Shown here piece by piece: positions 20,466 through 29,716 of a stretch of DNA of 64,000 bases. Numbering within the stretch: position 1 is the stretch's first letter; each line of letters starts with the position of its first letter. The DNA comes from Clostridia bacterium (lineage in GTDB: Bacteria; Bacillota; Clostridia; Monoglobales; Monoglobaceae): positions 1-64,000 of the forward strand of contig JAFQSM010000053.1 of NCBI GenBank assembly GCA_017409575.1. The letters are read 5' to 3'. A model generated the notes under the pieces. That model made no database searches. It saw only the letters and a list, made by a program, of their open reading frames with translations, and had not been told where the DNA came from. The position numbers and the translations under genes are program-made.

Positions 20466-21119
20466 TCTTATCTTAGTCTTACATCTGTCAAAAGCTTTTT
20501 GTACTTCTTTGTTATTTGTTTTAGCAAGTATCCTTGCGTAACAATCAAGCGCTTCGTCATATCTGCCAAGCTTTTCAAGTACAGTCGCATACATCATAAG
20601 CACGGGATTGCTTTCGGGCTCTTTTTCAATAATTTCTTCCAAAGTAGGTAAAGCTTCATCAAATCTTGACAGTTTTATCAGGCAATCCGCAATATACTGC
20701 ATCAAAAATGCGGTATTATACTTTTCGCTAATTTTAATAAAAAGCTTGAGCGCGCTGTCATACTCACCCTCGTCATAATAGCCAAATGCCTTAAGGGTTA
20801 TTTTGTCAATGTCAAAAACACCCTCAACTTTGCAGACAGCATCGTGATATGTACCCTCGACGACTTCTGCCTGCGCAAAATCTTCCATCAAATCACCAAG
20901 TGCGGTCGCACTTATCGTCCCCTGCCTCACTGTTTCGCTGTTGTTGGCAATGTAGCCGATTTTCCCTTCGGGCAAAAACACCGCAATAGCCGACGAATCA
21001 TACTCGTTTTGAGGTTCTTTTTTCAAAATAATCTTTTCGCCTTCAAAAAGTCTTCTGGCATTTGGATAATGCCGGAAACCCGTAACGGTAACCAAAACAT
21101 CAAATTCGCTTGAGTCCAT
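20463..21119 (-). CDS. HIRAN-domain and TPR-repeat protein
   Basis: 218 residues. The first half (VTVTGFRHYPN, LKKEPQNEYDSSAIAVF, GKIGYIANNSETV) is a HIRAN domain, a small fold that in eukaryotic HLTF and some bacterial proteins recognises single-stranded or damaged DNA ends. After residue 105 two or three tetratricopeptide units follow (AFGYYDEGEYDSALKLFIKI, LIKLSRFDEALPTLEEII, VLEKLGRYDEALDCYARIL). No catalytic domain is present. It starts two bases after the sulP stop behind AGGGGAAT, so it is cotranscribed with sulP. The combination with an anion transporter is unexplained, and function is unknown. Confidence 0.85.
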   Translation of the reverse strand: MDSSEFDVLVTVTGFRHYPNARRLFEGEKIILKKEPQNEYDSSAIAVFLPEGKIGYIANNSETVRQGTISATALGDLMEDFAQAEVVEGTYHDAVCKVEGVFDIDKITLKAFGYYDEGEYDSALKLFIKISEKYNTAFLMQYIADCLIKLSRFDEALPTLEEIIEKEPESNPVLMMYATVLEKLGRYDEALDCYARILAKTNNKEVQKAFDRCKTKIR

Positions 21120-21121
21120 TG

Positions 21122-22765
21122 TTATTCCCCTAAAGTCTCTGCACGTTTTATCGCTTCGTCAATATTAAGGCAGATATTTTCAGCACCTACAACATCAAAA
21201 AGTCCTGATTTCTTCATTGCACGCATTGGTTGCTCATTTACATGTGAAAATACAATTGTTATTCCCATCTTGCTGAATTTTTCGACCATTTCGCCAAAAG
21301 TTTTGATTGCATCAGCGTCAATTGACGGCACACTGCGCATTCTGAAAATAATGCACTTGGTATATTCTTTTGGCTCAACCTTTGCAAGTTCTCCTGTTGC
21401 GGCAAAAAACATCGGACCGCAAATTTCATATACTCTTATATGCTTCGAAATTTCTTTAAGTTCCAAAGTTTCGGGGTCTGTTTCGTCTTTTATATACTTC
21501 CAACCCTTTATCGCAGATTCGTCGCTCATTCGTTTCATAAACAAAATGCAGGCAAGAATAATTCCCACTTCGATTGCAACAACAAGGTCAAATACAACTG
21601 TAAGCACAAATGTCGTTACAAGCACCAGAATATCGCTTTTGGGCGAGGTCTTGCTGAGATGAACAAACTGACGCCACTGACACATATTATAAGCAACACT
21701 GATAAGAATTGCGGCAATTGCAGGCATCGGTATATATGACGCATACGGCATCAAAATTGCAAGCACCAACAAAAGCACAAGCGAATGAACAATTGCCGAA
21801 ACCGGTGTTCTGCCGCCATTTTTAATGTTTGCGGCAGTTCTTGCAATCGCACCCGTTGCAGGAATACCGCCAAACAGAGCAGATGCAATATTACCAAGGC
21901 CCTGCGCGGTAAGTTCGGTATTTGAACGATGCTTTTTGCCAACCATACCGTCAGCAACCACGCACGAAAGAAGCGACTCAATTCCGGCTAAGATTGCAAT
22001 TGTAATCGCATCCGGGAACACTTCTATAATTGACGAAAGGCTGAATCCGGGTAATTTGAGGGTCGGCAACGAGCGTCCCACCGAGTACAAATCACCTATT
22101 GTATTTACCTTCATATCAAAGCCCTGTACCATCGCAATACCAACCGCAACAGCGATAAGCGATGCAGGAATCTTATCATAAATTTTAGGCCATACGGTAA
22201 GAACAAGAAGACATACCAGGCCGACAATTATTGCCTGAACATTTAGAGTCGAAAAATTTTCTGCAAAAGCTGACAGTTTTTCGATTGTTTCAATCGGCGC
22301 TTCGCCGTTTGCATAAGTCACACCAAAAAAGTCCTTAAGCTGCCCAACAACTAAGGTCACCGCAATACCTGCAGTAAAGCCGGTTGTTATGGTGAACGGA
22401 ATAAATCTTATAAGATTTCCCAATTTAAAAGCGCCCATAATAATAAGGATTACACCTGCCAGTACAGTCGCAAGAGCCATACCCTCGAATCCGTATTTTG
22501 CCACTATCCCTGCAACAATGGTTGCAAATGCCGCCGTAGGTCCCGAAATCTGAACACTGCTTCCACCAAATATAGCTGTCACAAGACCCGCAATAACGGC
22601 TGTGTAAATACCCATTTCAGGGGTAACTCCCGATGCAATTGCAAGCGCAATCGAAAGCGGAAGTGCAATGATGGCAACAATTATTCCCGCAATTATATCT
22701 TTGAGAAATTGTTGTCCGCTGTAGCTTTTAAGATCAGTAAAAAGCATTGGATTAAAATTTTTCAT
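21122..22765 (-). CDS. SulP-family inorganic anion transporter
   Basis: 547 residues with 10-14 hydrophobic segments. The N-terminal FTDLKSYSGQQFLKDIIAGIIVAIIALPLSIALAIASG motif and ATFGGSSVQISGPTAAF-like stretch are characteristic of SulP/SLC26 carriers. A cytoplasmic STAS domain occupies the last 120 residues (YEICGPMFFAATGELAKV, RSVPSIDADAIKTFGEM). Family members move sulfate, bicarbonate or other anions, often with sodium or protons; the ion cannot be told from sequence. First gene of a two-gene unit with the HIRAN-TPR protein. Confidence 0.93.
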   Translation of the reverse strand: MKNFNPMLFTDLKSYSGQQFLKDIIAGIIVAIIALPLSIALAIASGVTPEMGIYTAVIAGLVTAIFGGSSVQISGPTAAFATIVAGIVAKYGFEGMALATVLAGVILIIMGAFKLGNLIRFIPFTITTGFTAGIAVTLVVGQLKDFFGVTYANGEAPIETIEKLSAFAENFSTLNVQAIIVGLVCLLVLTVWPKIYDKIPASLIAVAVGIAMVQGFDMKVNTIGDLYSVGRSLPTLKLPGFSLSSIIEVFPDAITIAILAGIESLLSCVVADGMVGKKHRSNTELTAQGLGNIASALFGGIPATGAIARTAANIKNGGRTPVSAIVHSLVLLLVLAILMPYASYIPMPAIAAILISVAYNMCQWRQFVHLSKTSPKSDILVLVTTFVLTVVFDLVVAIEVGIILACILFMKRMSDESAIKGWKYIKDETDPETLELKEISKHIRVYEICGPMFFAATGELAKVEPKEYTKCIIFRMRSVPSIDADAIKTFGEMVEKFSKMGITIVFSHVNEQPMRAMKKSGLFDVVGAENICLNIDEAIKRAETLGE

Positions 22766-22794
22766 ATGTAAAAAACCTCTCTTTAAAAATCACA

Positions 22795-22824
22795 AAACAA
22801 GGCACTGTGACGCAGTGCCTTGTT
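22795..22824 (-). terminator. Intrinsic terminator after ybaB
   Basis: Stem ACAAGGCACTG / CAGTGCCTTGT with a 5-nt loop, followed on the minus strand by TTTTGTGATTTTT. It separates the dnaX-ybaB unit from sulP. Confidence 0.88.
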
Positions 22825-22826
22825 AC

Positions 22827-23189
22827 TTAAAATAAACCGGGAATATTAAGACCGCCGGTAAGTCTGCTCATTTCGTCAGCAGAGCTTTCATCAGCCTTGC
22901 GCATAGCCTCGTTCACTGCAGCTATTATCAAATCCTGAAGCATTTCAACATCATCAGGATCTACAACTTCGGGAGTTATATTTATCTCGCGAAGCTCTTT
23001 TTTGCCGCTTACTTTAACAGACACCGCTCCGCCGCCTGCAGTTGCTTCATAAACCTTTTCTTCCATTTCTTCCTGCATCTTCATCATCTGCTCCTGCATT
23101 TTTTTTGCCTGTTTAAGCATCTGATTCATATTTCCGGCACCCATGCCGCCCATATTCCCCATACCTTTTGGAAATCCGCCTTTTGCCAT
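22827..23189 (-). CDS. ybaB: YbaB/EbfC family nucleoid-associated protein
   Basis: 120-residue DNA-binding protein that forms dimers and loads onto the nucleoid. The glycine/methionine-rich N-terminus ([19 protein letters not shown]), then an amphipathic helix ([22 protein letters not shown]), then [29 protein letters not shown] are family hallmarks. The ATG at 23189 follows AAAGGATTTGATAG; the apparent earlier start is a TTG and is rejected. Adjacent to dnaX, its usual neighbour; recR, often next, is missing. Confidence 0.95.
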   Translation of the reverse strand: MAKGGFPKGMGNMGGMGAGNMNQMLKQAKKMQEQMMKMQEEMEEKVYEATAGGGAVSVKVSGKKELREINITPEVVDPDDVEMLQDLIIAAVNEAMRKADESSADEMSRLTGGLNIPGLF

Positions 23190-23209
23190 AACTATCAAAT
23201 CCTTTCGTT

Positions 23210-24802
23210 TTAATCCTCGACAACCGTCATTTTGTCGCCAAGTAAGTCTTTTTTTGCCGCTATATCAAATATTGACGCATTTTGGTCATTTCTTTGCCTT
23301 GGTCCCTCTTTTCCCGAGACAGTTACACGAAGCTCACTTCCCTGAATTTTGGAAAAAAGTCCGCCGAGATAATCTCTGCCCTCTGGAGTATTGATTTTTT
23401 CAAATGCAAGATCGCTTGCAATAACAAGTTCTATCTCATCGCCGTAAAAAAGCGCTTTTGCATTAAAAAGATACATATAAAGGCTCTTGCTTTCTTCTTT
23501 TACTGCACTCAGCGCATCACGCCATTTTGTCCAAAGCTTGCCCTCGTCTATGTGAACTTCTGCCGGTTTAACCAGTGAATTTTCTGCCGGCTTTGCTCCA
23601 TTTGGCTTTGCCGCAGTCTTTTTCACAGTCACTCCGTTTTCTTTAATTGTTGCAAGCTCTTTTTCAAGACTTTCGACTCTCATCAAAAGCTCATCAATAT
23701 CCTTTGCATTTCCCTTTGAACAGATGCTCACTGTCGCCATCTCTACCGCAACTTTGGGAGTTGAAAGCTTTTTCGCCTGAAACAAATACTCGCCCAGAGT
23801 TTCGATTATATATATAATTCTGTCCAAACCAAATTTTTCTGATTGCTGCTTGTATTTTTCAATCAATTCGGCACTTTTTTCAAGCAGTTCGCCCGGGTTA
23901 TCCATTGATTTGCAAAGCATCAATGCCCTGAAGTGAAAAACCAATTCTTCAATAAAGTTGGCAGCTTCTTTGCCTTTTTTCAAAAAATCGTCAACTGCCG
24001 AAAGTGCACCGCCTGCATTGTAATCTGCAATAAAGTCTACAATCGGAAATAATATGCGTTTGTCTGCAATGCCGACTATGTCGACTATATCGTCATATCT
24101 CAGTTCTTCTTTTGCGTATGCAACACATTGATCAAGAATGCTAAGTCCGTCACGCATCGAGCCATCCGCAAGTTCTGCCACAAGTTCCAATGCATCGGCG
24201 GTAATCTTTATATCTTCTGACCTGACAATTTTCGAAAGTCTGCGCTCGATATCGTCAATTCCAATCCGTTTGAAATCAAATCGCTGACATCTTGAAAGAA
24301 TTGTTGCCGGGATTTTGTGTGCTTCGGTCGTCGCAAGGATAAATATAACATGCGCAGGCGGCTCCTCCAAGGTCTTTAAAAGAGCATTAAAAGCCTCTGT
24401 CGTAAGCATATGGGCCTCGTCGATTATATAAACCTTAAAGCGACTGTTTGTGGGGGCATAAACTACTTCTTCCCTTATTTCGCGGATGTTGTCAATACCA
24501 CTGTTGCTGGCAGCATCCATCTCATAAACATCAAGAATACTGCCGTCCATAATACCTTTACAAGTATCACATTCGTTGCAGGGGTTTCCGTCGTTTGTAT
24601 GTTCGCAGTTTACTGCACGCGAAAAAATCTTGGCAGTCGATGTTTTGCCTGTACCGCGTGTTCCGCAAAAAAGATATGCATGCGCAATCCTGCCCGAAGC
24701 TATACTGTTTCGAAGAGTTTCCGAAACATGTCCCTGGCCTGCTACATCCTCAAAGGTAAGCGGACGCCATTTGCGATAAAGCGCCTGGTACTTTTCGGAC
24801 AT
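23210..24802 (-). CDS. dnaX: DNA polymerase III gamma/tau subunit
   Basis: 530 residues. The clamp-loader AAA+ domain begins [19 protein letters not shown], with Walker [10 protein letters not shown], the four-cysteine zinc module ([18 protein letters not shown]), Walker B IIDEAHML, and sensor 1 region [22 protein letters not shown] tau-like C-terminal part follows, including an alanine/lysine-rich linker. The ATG at 24802 (MSEKYQ) is preferred for its AAAGGGG site. I found no slippery heptamer in the right frame for E. coli-type programmed frameshifting. Confidence 0.96.
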   Translation of the reverse strand: MSEKYQALYRKWRPLTFEDVAGQGHVSETLRNSIASGRIAHAYLFCGTRGTGKTSTAKIFSRAVNCEHTNDGNPCNECDTCKGIMDGSILDVYEMDAASNSGIDNIREIREEVVYAPTNSRFKVYIIDEAHMLTTEAFNALLKTLEEPPAHVIFILATTEAHKIPATILSRCQRFDFKRIGIDDIERRLSKIVRSEDIKITADALELVAELADGSMRDGLSILDQCVAYAKEELRYDDIVDIVGIADKRILFPIVDFIADYNAGGALSAVDDFLKKGKEAANFIEELVFHFRALMLCKSMDNPGELLEKSAELIEKYKQQSEKFGLDRIIYIIETLGEYLFQAKKLSTPKVAVEMATVSICSKGNAKDIDELLMRVESLEKELATIKENGVTVKKTAAKPNGAKPAENSLVKPAEVHIDEGKLWTKWRDALSAVKEESKSLYMYLFNAKALFYGDEIELVIASDLAFEKINTPEGRDYLGGLFSKIQGSELRVTVSGKEGPRQRNDQNASIFDIAAKKDLLGDKMTVVED

Positions 24803-24844
24803 ACAAATCGCCCCTTTCATATATATAAAATCATAATTATCAAA

Positions 24845-25119
24845 AAAGCTATGTGCTTGAGTTCGAAACAAAAGTATCTTCGCTGCTCAACCGACTGACT
24901 CGGACCCGGCGACCCTGCGGCACATCAAAATAACTGCTTAGTGCTGCTGCATTCCTGCCCTGACACGGTTCACAGGTTCTGATTGCGCAGGACCGAATCG
25001 TCAACGCCCGTCAAAATTGAGACCGACAAGACAACTCCCGCCCCTCAACACAAGTTTTCATCCCCACTATAGCGGATTGTGGGTTACAGAGTACCGCTAA
25101 CACCCCAATTTAACATAGC
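24845..25119 (-). ncRNA. ffs: Signal recognition particle RNA (large, Alu-containing type)
   Basis: On the minus strand the S domain is recognisable: GTCAGGGCAGGAATGCAG with its GGAA tetraloop, followed by CAGCACTAAGCAG, the family's conserved loop region. Upstream, TGTAACCC fits the UGUNR motif of the Alu domain, as in Bacillus and Clostridium scRNA. Complementary stretches (CCTGCG with CGCAGG; CTCAATT with GGTTGAG) build the long helix 5. About 275 nt between the promoter-predicted start and a T-run near 24843 agrees with the usual 265-270 nt. Ends are approximate. Location next to dnaX is the same as in Bacillus subtilis. Confidence 0.9.
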
Positions 25120-25125
25120 CTAAAT

Positions 25126-25154
25126 AGTATACCACAAATCAAAAAAAACTTCAA
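25126..25154 (-). promoter_or_regulatory. Promoter of the SRP RNA gene
   Basis: Minus strand: TTGAAG (25149-25154), 17-bp spacer rich in T, TATACT (25126-25131), placing the RNA start near 25119. Confidence 0.8.
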
Positions 25155-25195
25155 GGCTTTTTTTGAATTCTTGTGAGCAAAAAAAATAGTACAAA

Positions 25196-25266
25196 ATGGT
25201 CAAACTGAACCCAAAGAGGTTACCCGAAGGCGTACTTCTGTACGCCGAAAGGCAATGTTTGACCAT
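25196..25266. repeat. Inverted-repeat element folding as a three-way junction
   Basis: A 71-bp element bounded by perfect 10-bp arms (ATGGTCAAAC and GTTTGACCAT). Inside lie a short AACC/GGTT hairpin (25208-25221) and a perfect 7-bp hairpin GGCGTAC-TTCT-GTACGCC (25229-25246). The second hairpin is flanked by CC-GAA and GAAA-GG, giving a purine-rich internal loop. It sits alone between the SRP RNA promoter and the nucleotidyltransferase terminator. A further inverted pair, GTTGAATGA (25268-25276) and TCATTCAAC (25337-25345), encloses that terminator. It may be a small RNA, a mobile palindromic repeat or a protein-binding site. No coding capacity. Confidence 0.6.
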
Positions 25267-25285
25267 AGTTGAATGATATAAAAAC

Positions 25286-25311
25286 GAAAACCGCGAAAAT
25301 TCGCGGTTTTC
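25286..25311 (-). terminator. Intrinsic terminator after the nucleotidyltransferase gene
   Basis: 12-bp stem GAAAACCGCGAA with its complement and a 2-nt central loop (in practice a shorter stem and larger loop), followed on the minus strand by GTTTTT. Confidence 0.85.
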
Positions 25312-25372
25312 TTCATTAGCTGATTTTACTCAGAGGTCATTCAACGGTCTGTGCATTTTTTCAAAGCCATGC

Positions 25373-26230
25373 TTACGAAATACCGTCGTATTCACCCTTA
25401 TCACAAAAGTCTTTCATTGCTTTTGTAACGGTCTCGTGGTCCTCGCGGTATGTCATTCCGTACCAACGGTCCGAGCTTCTGAGCACTTCAACAGTTGCTT
25501 CGCCACTTTTTATCAAAGTATCAACAACTGATGGGATAAGGAATTCATCTTTCATTATGTTTGCATTCTTTTTAAATTCCTCAAACTCACGGTCAAGGTG
25601 GTCAAAAATTTCAGGTGTGAAGCCCCAAAGGTTCATTGAAACAACTGTATCTTCGGGAAGTTTGTGTACTGTTTCGCCGTCTTCGCAGTATTCAAAGCCT
25701 TTGATACCGCCTGTCTCGCGTATACCTTTCAAAAATCCGTCTTCTACCTGGCAAACGCCTCGGGTTACCGTTCCGTTCTCGGTAGTTGTTTTGTCAAGGT
25801 CATAAGCAACCATTGCAAACTCACCTTTTTGGGCAGTCTTAAGGAAGTTGTTTATCTCAACATATGCACTCTTACCATAATAGTCGTCAGCATTTATGAT
25901 TGCAAACGGAGTCTTTACCTTATCCTTGCAGCAAAGAATTGCATGACCTGTGCCAAAGGGTTTTACTCTGCCTTCGGGCAAAATATCTGTTGCCTGAAAA
26001 ACGTAGTCAATATCTATGTATTTTGCAACGCGCTTGCCCACAATGTTGTTAAAATCCTCTTCCATTTCCTTTTTTATTACAAAAACAACCTTGGAAAATC
26101 CTGCTTTCTTTGCATCATAAGCAGAAAAATCCATCAAAAATTCTCCGTTTGGTCCAACCGGTGTCATCTGTTTGAGTCCACCAAACCTGCTTCCCATACC
26201 TGCCGCCATTACGACTAAAGTAGTTTCCAT
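25373..26230 (-). CDS. Sugar-phosphate nucleotidyltransferase family protein
   Basis: 285 residues. The N-terminus METTLVVMAAGMGSRFGGLKQMTPVGPNGE is the nucleotide-binding loop of NTP_transferase enzymes (GxGxR...K), and FAIINADDYYG carries the metal-binding Asp. The order and loop fit nucleotidyltransferases acting on sugar or phosphocholine precursors; the exact substrate is not recognisable. The ATG at 26230 follows AAAGGCGG. It lies 71 bp behind the lipid kinase gene and may be in the same transcript. Confidence 0.82.
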   Translation of the reverse strand: METTLVVMAAGMGSRFGGLKQMTPVGPNGEFLMDFSAYDAKKAGFSKVVFVIKKEMEEDFNNIVGKRVAKYIDIDYVFQATDILPEGRVKPFGTGHAILCCKDKVKTPFAIINADDYYGKSAYVEINNFLKTAQKGEFAMVAYDLDKTTTENGTVTRGVCQVEDGFLKGIRETGGIKGFEYCEDGETVHKLPEDTVVSMNLWGFTPEIFDHLDREFEEFKKNANIMKDEFLIPSVVDTLIKSGEATVEVLRSSDRWYGMTYREDHETVTKAMKDFCDKGEYDGIS

Positions 26231-26301
26231 TTTCGTTCCGCCTTTCATATTTAAACTTTATTATTTACTTTATTATATTCCTGCTATATTGCCTGAATTT
26301 T

Positions 26302-27192
26302 TTATATTATCAGCATTACAGCTTCTTTTTCTACAGCAATCTCAGCCTCGGACACCGATCCGCCGAATTCACCGTCCAATGTCCATCTTACATTTTCCTG
26401 TGCCTCAAACTTTATGCTTGACGTCTTGAAAAGTTTAATCAAATCACAGTTTAAATCCTGCGTAAGAAGTCTTGTCCCCAAATCACTGAGTTCCATCAGA
26501 TTTTTAGGTTTTTTTACAAGCATAACCTCAAAAAGACCGTCATTAAGTTGTGCTTTAAGTGCCTTTTCGGTTTTAAATCCGGCAATACGATTGCTGTTTG
26601 AGACCATACCAAGCAAAAACTCGTCTTCGATTATATCATCATCACAGTATATCCGCATCTTGCAAAATGGCAGATTGTGAAGTTTTTTTATGCCCTCAAG
26701 AAAATAAGCAAGCTGTCCCAATGTATTTTTGTTTTGTTGCGGAGTTTCGTACGAAACATCAGTAAACGCACCAAATGCTGCCACATAAACAAAACTTTTT
26801 TCATTGAATTTTCCTATATCACATTTAAATGGCTCGCCCACAATTGCATTTTGTGCCGCTTTTGTTATGTTCTTGGGTATCTTCATATTCGAAGCAAAAT
26901 CGTTAACTGTCCCCGATGGTATATAACCGATTTTGGGTCGCTTATTCTCGGGGATTTCCATAATTCCGCGAATAACCTCATTCAAAGTTCCGTCACCGCC
27001 CGAAACTACAACCCTGTCAAACCCCGAGCCCATACTTTTGACCGTCTCGCTTGCATCCTGCGCTTTTTGCGTTATATGCAGAGTAACTTTCCATCCACCT
27101 TTGACAAACATATCAACAACTTCCAAAAGTTTGTTTTTTATGCGTCCTTTGCCCGAAATCGGGTTTATTACAAATAACATTTTTTTACTCAT
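26302..27192 (-). CDS. Diacylglycerol kinase-like lipid kinase (YegS/BmrU type)
   Basis: 296 residues. LFVINPISGKGRIKNKL and the VVSGGDGTLNEVIRGI motif (GGDGT) identify the catalytic domain of the DAGK family; the later beta-sandwich domain ends with WTLDGEFGG, the conserved D-G-E. These cytoplasmic enzymes phosphorylate diacylglycerol or related lipids. The ATG at 27192 has GAGGTG upstream. Cotranscribed with the HAD phosphatase gene 16 bp before it. A second paralogue lies at 49,648. Confidence 0.9.
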   Translation of the reverse strand: MSKKMLFVINPISGKGRIKNKLLEVVDMFVKGGWKVTLHITQKAQDASETVKSMGSGFDRVVVSGGDGTLNEVIRGIMEIPENKRPKIGYIPSGTVNDFASNMKIPKNITKAAQNAIVGEPFKCDIGKFNEKSFVYVAAFGAFTDVSYETPQQNKNTLGQLAYFLEGIKKLHNLPFCKMRIYCDDDIIEDEFLLGMVSNSNRIAGFKTEKALKAQLNDGLFEVMLVKKPKNLMELSDLGTRLLTQDLNCDLIKLFKTSSIKFEAQENVRWTLDGEFGGSVSEAEIAVEKEAVMLII

Positions 27193-27208
27193 ATCGGACA
27201 CCTCGCCG

Positions 27209-27982
27209 CTAAATGTCAAATATCTTTTTAAGTGCAGCTGAAACTCCTGCATCGTCTGCATTATCAGTTATTATATCTGCAATTTCCTTTATTTCGTCTG
27301 TTGCATTTCCCATCGCAACACTTATACCCGCAACCTTCAGCATATCAAAATCATTCAAACTGTCACCGATTGCTACACTTCTTTGCACAGGTATTCCCAA
27401 AGCATCTATTGTATCAAGAAGAGCCTTTCCCTTCCCACACGATTTTTGAATTATCTCACCGTAATAGGCAAATCTCAAAACTGTGCAGGAGTCACCCATA
27501 ATTGTATCAAGTTCAATTGGAATGTCTCCAAGTACAGTAAATTTTTCTACCGGGATTTCGCTTGCCAGAACTTCCCCAAGATTTTCTTCGGTTATCTCAG
27601 GCCAGTCTTTTTCGGCACGGTCAGAAAACCCAAAATGATACATATCTTTTTCGCCTTCCAAAAAGCCCTGGAGATTGTTTTTGAGTACAAACCTGCTGAA
27701 TTTTTCTATCAAATCAAGCGACATAAGGGTTCGGGCAAGTTCTTTTGTTCCCAATTTAATAATTGCTCCCCCACCGGTAATCGTTCCATCAAAGTTTGTT
27801 TCGTGACAAAGTTCTTTTGGAAGATACGCCGTAGACCTTCCCGTACTGATAAAAACTTTGTGCCCTAAACTCCGCACTTTCTGTATTGTTTCAATGTTTT
27901 TCAAAAGAGCGTCGTCATTTTTTGCCATAAGAGTTCCGTCGATATCAATAAAAATTGCATATTCAGTATTATTTTTAACCAT
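27209..27982 (-). CDS. HAD-superfamily phosphatase, Cof type
   Basis: 257 residues. Motif I FIDIDGTLM (D-x-D), motif II FISTGRS, a central cap domain, a Lys in the SCGKGKALLDTI segment (motif III), and motif IV AIGDSLNDFDMLKVAG. This is the Cof/class IIB architecture, whose members hydrolyse sugar phosphates or flavin phosphates; the substrate here is unknown. First gene of an operon with the lipid kinase, behind its own promoter. Confidence 0.92.
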   Translation of the reverse strand: MVKNNTEYAIFIDIDGTLMAKNDDALLKNIETIQKVRSLGHKVFISTGRSTAYLPKELCHETNFDGTITGGGAIIKLGTKELARTLMSLDLIEKFSRFVLKNNLQGFLEGEKDMYHFGFSDRAEKDWPEITEENLGEVLASEIPVEKFTVLGDIPIELDTIMGDSCTVLRFAYYGEIIQKSCGKGKALLDTIDALGIPVQRSVAIGDSLNDFDMLKVAGISVAMGNATDEIKEIADIITDNADDAGVSAALKKIFDI

Positions 27983-28018
27983 TTTAGTCCTCCACTCCGA
28001 CGGAAAATCCCTGAATTT

Positions 28019-28047
28019 AATATATCATACACAAAAAATTTTGTCAA
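28019..28047 (-). promoter_or_regulatory. Promoter of the HAD phosphatase/lipid kinase operon
   Basis: Minus strand: TTGACA (28042-28047), 17-bp spacer, TATATT (28019-28024), about 37 bp before the HAD start codon. Confidence 0.8.
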
Positions 28048-28114
28048 TCCAATAGCAGACTTTGTGCGGATTTTAATAAAAACTTTACAATTTTCCGCTA
28101 TTTGAAATAAAAAA

Positions 28115-28142
28115 CATAAACCTGTCTTCCTTTGCATATTAT
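28115..28142 (+). promoter_or_regulatory. Possible sigma-E promoter of spoIVA
   Basis: CATAAA (28115-28120), 14-bp spacer, CATATTAT (28135-28142), about 45 bp before the spoIVA ATG. The -10 resembles the sporulation mother-cell sigma-E consensus CATA-N2-x-T and the 14-bp spacing is right; the -35 is only a partial match. spoIVA is sigma-E controlled in Bacillus subtilis. No good vegetative promoter is seen in the gap. Confidence 0.45.
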
Positions 28143-28187
28143 TTACCAAAATGACTGATTTCTAAACAAAACAGGGAGGAAACAAAA

Positions 28188-29666
28188 ATGATTGAATATA
28201 ATATCTATCAGGATATTGCCGAGCGCACCAATGGTGACTTGTATCTGGGTGTCGTGGGTCCGGTCAGAACGGGAAAATCTACCTTTATAAAAAACTTTAT
28301 GAACACAATGGTAATCCCAAATATCGAAAACAACCACAAACGCGAACGCGCTATGGACGAACTTCCGCAAAGTGCCGGCGGCAGAATGATTATGACAACC
28401 GAGCCTAAATTCATTCCAAACGAAGCTGCCGAAATACACATCGATGACAATCTGACTCTCAAAACAAGACTTATTGATTGTGTAGGCTACATCGTGGACA
28501 GTGCACTGGGCTATATCGAGGACGAAAATCCACGAATGGTTATGACCCCCTGGTCCGAAAATCCCATGCCTTTTTGCGATGCCGCAGAGATTGGTACGCA
28601 AAAGGTTATTTGTGACCATTCTACTGTTGGGATTGTTGTTACCTGTGACGGTTCAATCACAGATATTGAGCGAAGTGACTATATCCCTGCCGAAGAGCGT
28701 GTAATATCCGAGCTTAAAGAACTTGGAAAGCCTTTTATAATTATTCTAAACAGCATAAATCCTTACTCTGAAAGTTGTTCCAATTACCGTGACGAAATGG
28801 AAGAAAAATATGGTGTCCCGGTGTTGGCGCTAAACTGTATGGAGCTTTCGTCCAATGACATAAATTCCATAATCAAAAGCCTGCTCCTTGCCTTTCCTAT
28901 AACCGAGGTTCAGGTAAATCTTCCTGAGTGGGCAGACGCAATTGACGAAAATCATCCGCTTAAGTGCGAAATTCATAAATTCGTTATGGACAAAATAAAT
29001 TCTCCACTCAGACTTTCGGATTCAGAAAATATTGCAGAAATGCTCAAAGATTGTCCCTGTGCCGAAAGTGTAGAAATTTGTGATATAAAAATGGTAAACG
29101 GCAGTGTTTCACTTAACTTCAATCTTCCTCAAACTCTGTTTTATGATATCCTTAAGGATATGACCGAATTTGAAATAGATAACGACAAAGACCTTATGCG
29201 CCTGCTTAAAGATTTGTCCTTGATAAAGAAAAAATATGACAAGATTTCGACCGCACTTATGGAAGTCTCTCAAAAGGGATACGGCATCGTATCTCCGTCA
29301 ATTGATGAGCTTACTCTTGAAGAGCCCGAAATTGTAAAACAAGGCAACCGTTTTGGCGTAAGGCTTAAGGCTTCTGCTCCGTCAATACATATGATACGCG
29401 CAGATATCGAAACAGAGGTTAGTCCCATTGTGGGTACCGAAAAACAATCCGAAGAGCTTGTGCATTATCTGCTTAACGAATTTGAAACTGACCCCAAAAA
29501 GATATGGGAATCAAACATTTTCGGCAAGTCTCTTCACGAGCTTGTAAATGAAGGACTTCATAACAAGCTTAACCATATGCCTGATGACGCACAGATGAAA
29601 ATGCAGGAAACCCTGCAGAAAATCATCAATGAGGGCAGTGGCGGACTTATTTGTATAATACTGTGA
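28188..29666 (+). CDS. spoIVA: Stage IV sporulation protein A (spore coat basement ATPase)
   Basis: 492 residues, the usual length. The N-terminal TRAFAC-type ATPase domain has Walker A GPVRTGKST at 24-32 and the segment TRLIDCVGYIVDSALGY, both diagnostic. The C-terminus ends in the short hydrophobic GGLICIIL tail typical of SpoIVA. In Bacillus the protein polymerises on the forespore outer membrane and anchors the coat. Its presence marks an endospore-forming lineage. GGAGG precedes the ATG; it is a single-gene unit with its own terminator. Confidence 0.98.
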   Translation: MIEYNIYQDIAERTNGDLYLGVVGPVRTGKSTFIKNFMNTMVIPNIENNHKRERAMDELPQSAGGRMIMTTEPKFIPNEAAEIHIDDNLTLKTRLIDCVGYIVDSALGYIEDENPRMVMTPWSENPMPFCDAAEIGTQKVICDHSTVGIVVTCDGSITDIERSDYIPAEERVISELKELGKPFIIILNSINPYSESCSNYRDEMEEKYGVPVLALNCMELSSNDINSIIKSLLLAFPITEVQVNLPEWADAIDENHPLKCEIHKFVMDKINSPLRLSDSENIAEMLKDCPCAESVEICDIKMVNGSVSLNFNLPQTLFYDILKDMTEFEIDNDKDLMRLLKDLSLIKKKYDKISTALMEVSQKGYGIVSPSIDELTLEEPEIVKQGNRFGVRLKASAPSIHMIRADIETEVSPIVGTEKQSEELVHYLLNEFETDPKKIWESNIFGKSLHELVNEGLHNKLNHMPDDAQMKMQETLQKIINEGSGGLICIIL

Positions 29667-29677
29667 TATCCCTTTAC

Positions 29678-29716
29678 AAAAAGGACTGCGGCAAAATGCC
29701 GCAGTCCTTTTTTAAA
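29678..29716. terminator. Terminator between spoIVA and the AI-2E-family gene
   Basis: Stem AAAAGGACTGCGGC / GCCGCAGTCCTTTT with a 6-nt loop and T-run; positioned between convergent genes. Confidence 0.92.

Noticed and set aside
23210-24802. Possible programmed frameshift in dnaX giving a short gamma form
   Set aside because: The A-rich runs in the gene are not in the X-XXY-YYZ phase needed for slippage, and no stimulatory hairpin is evident.
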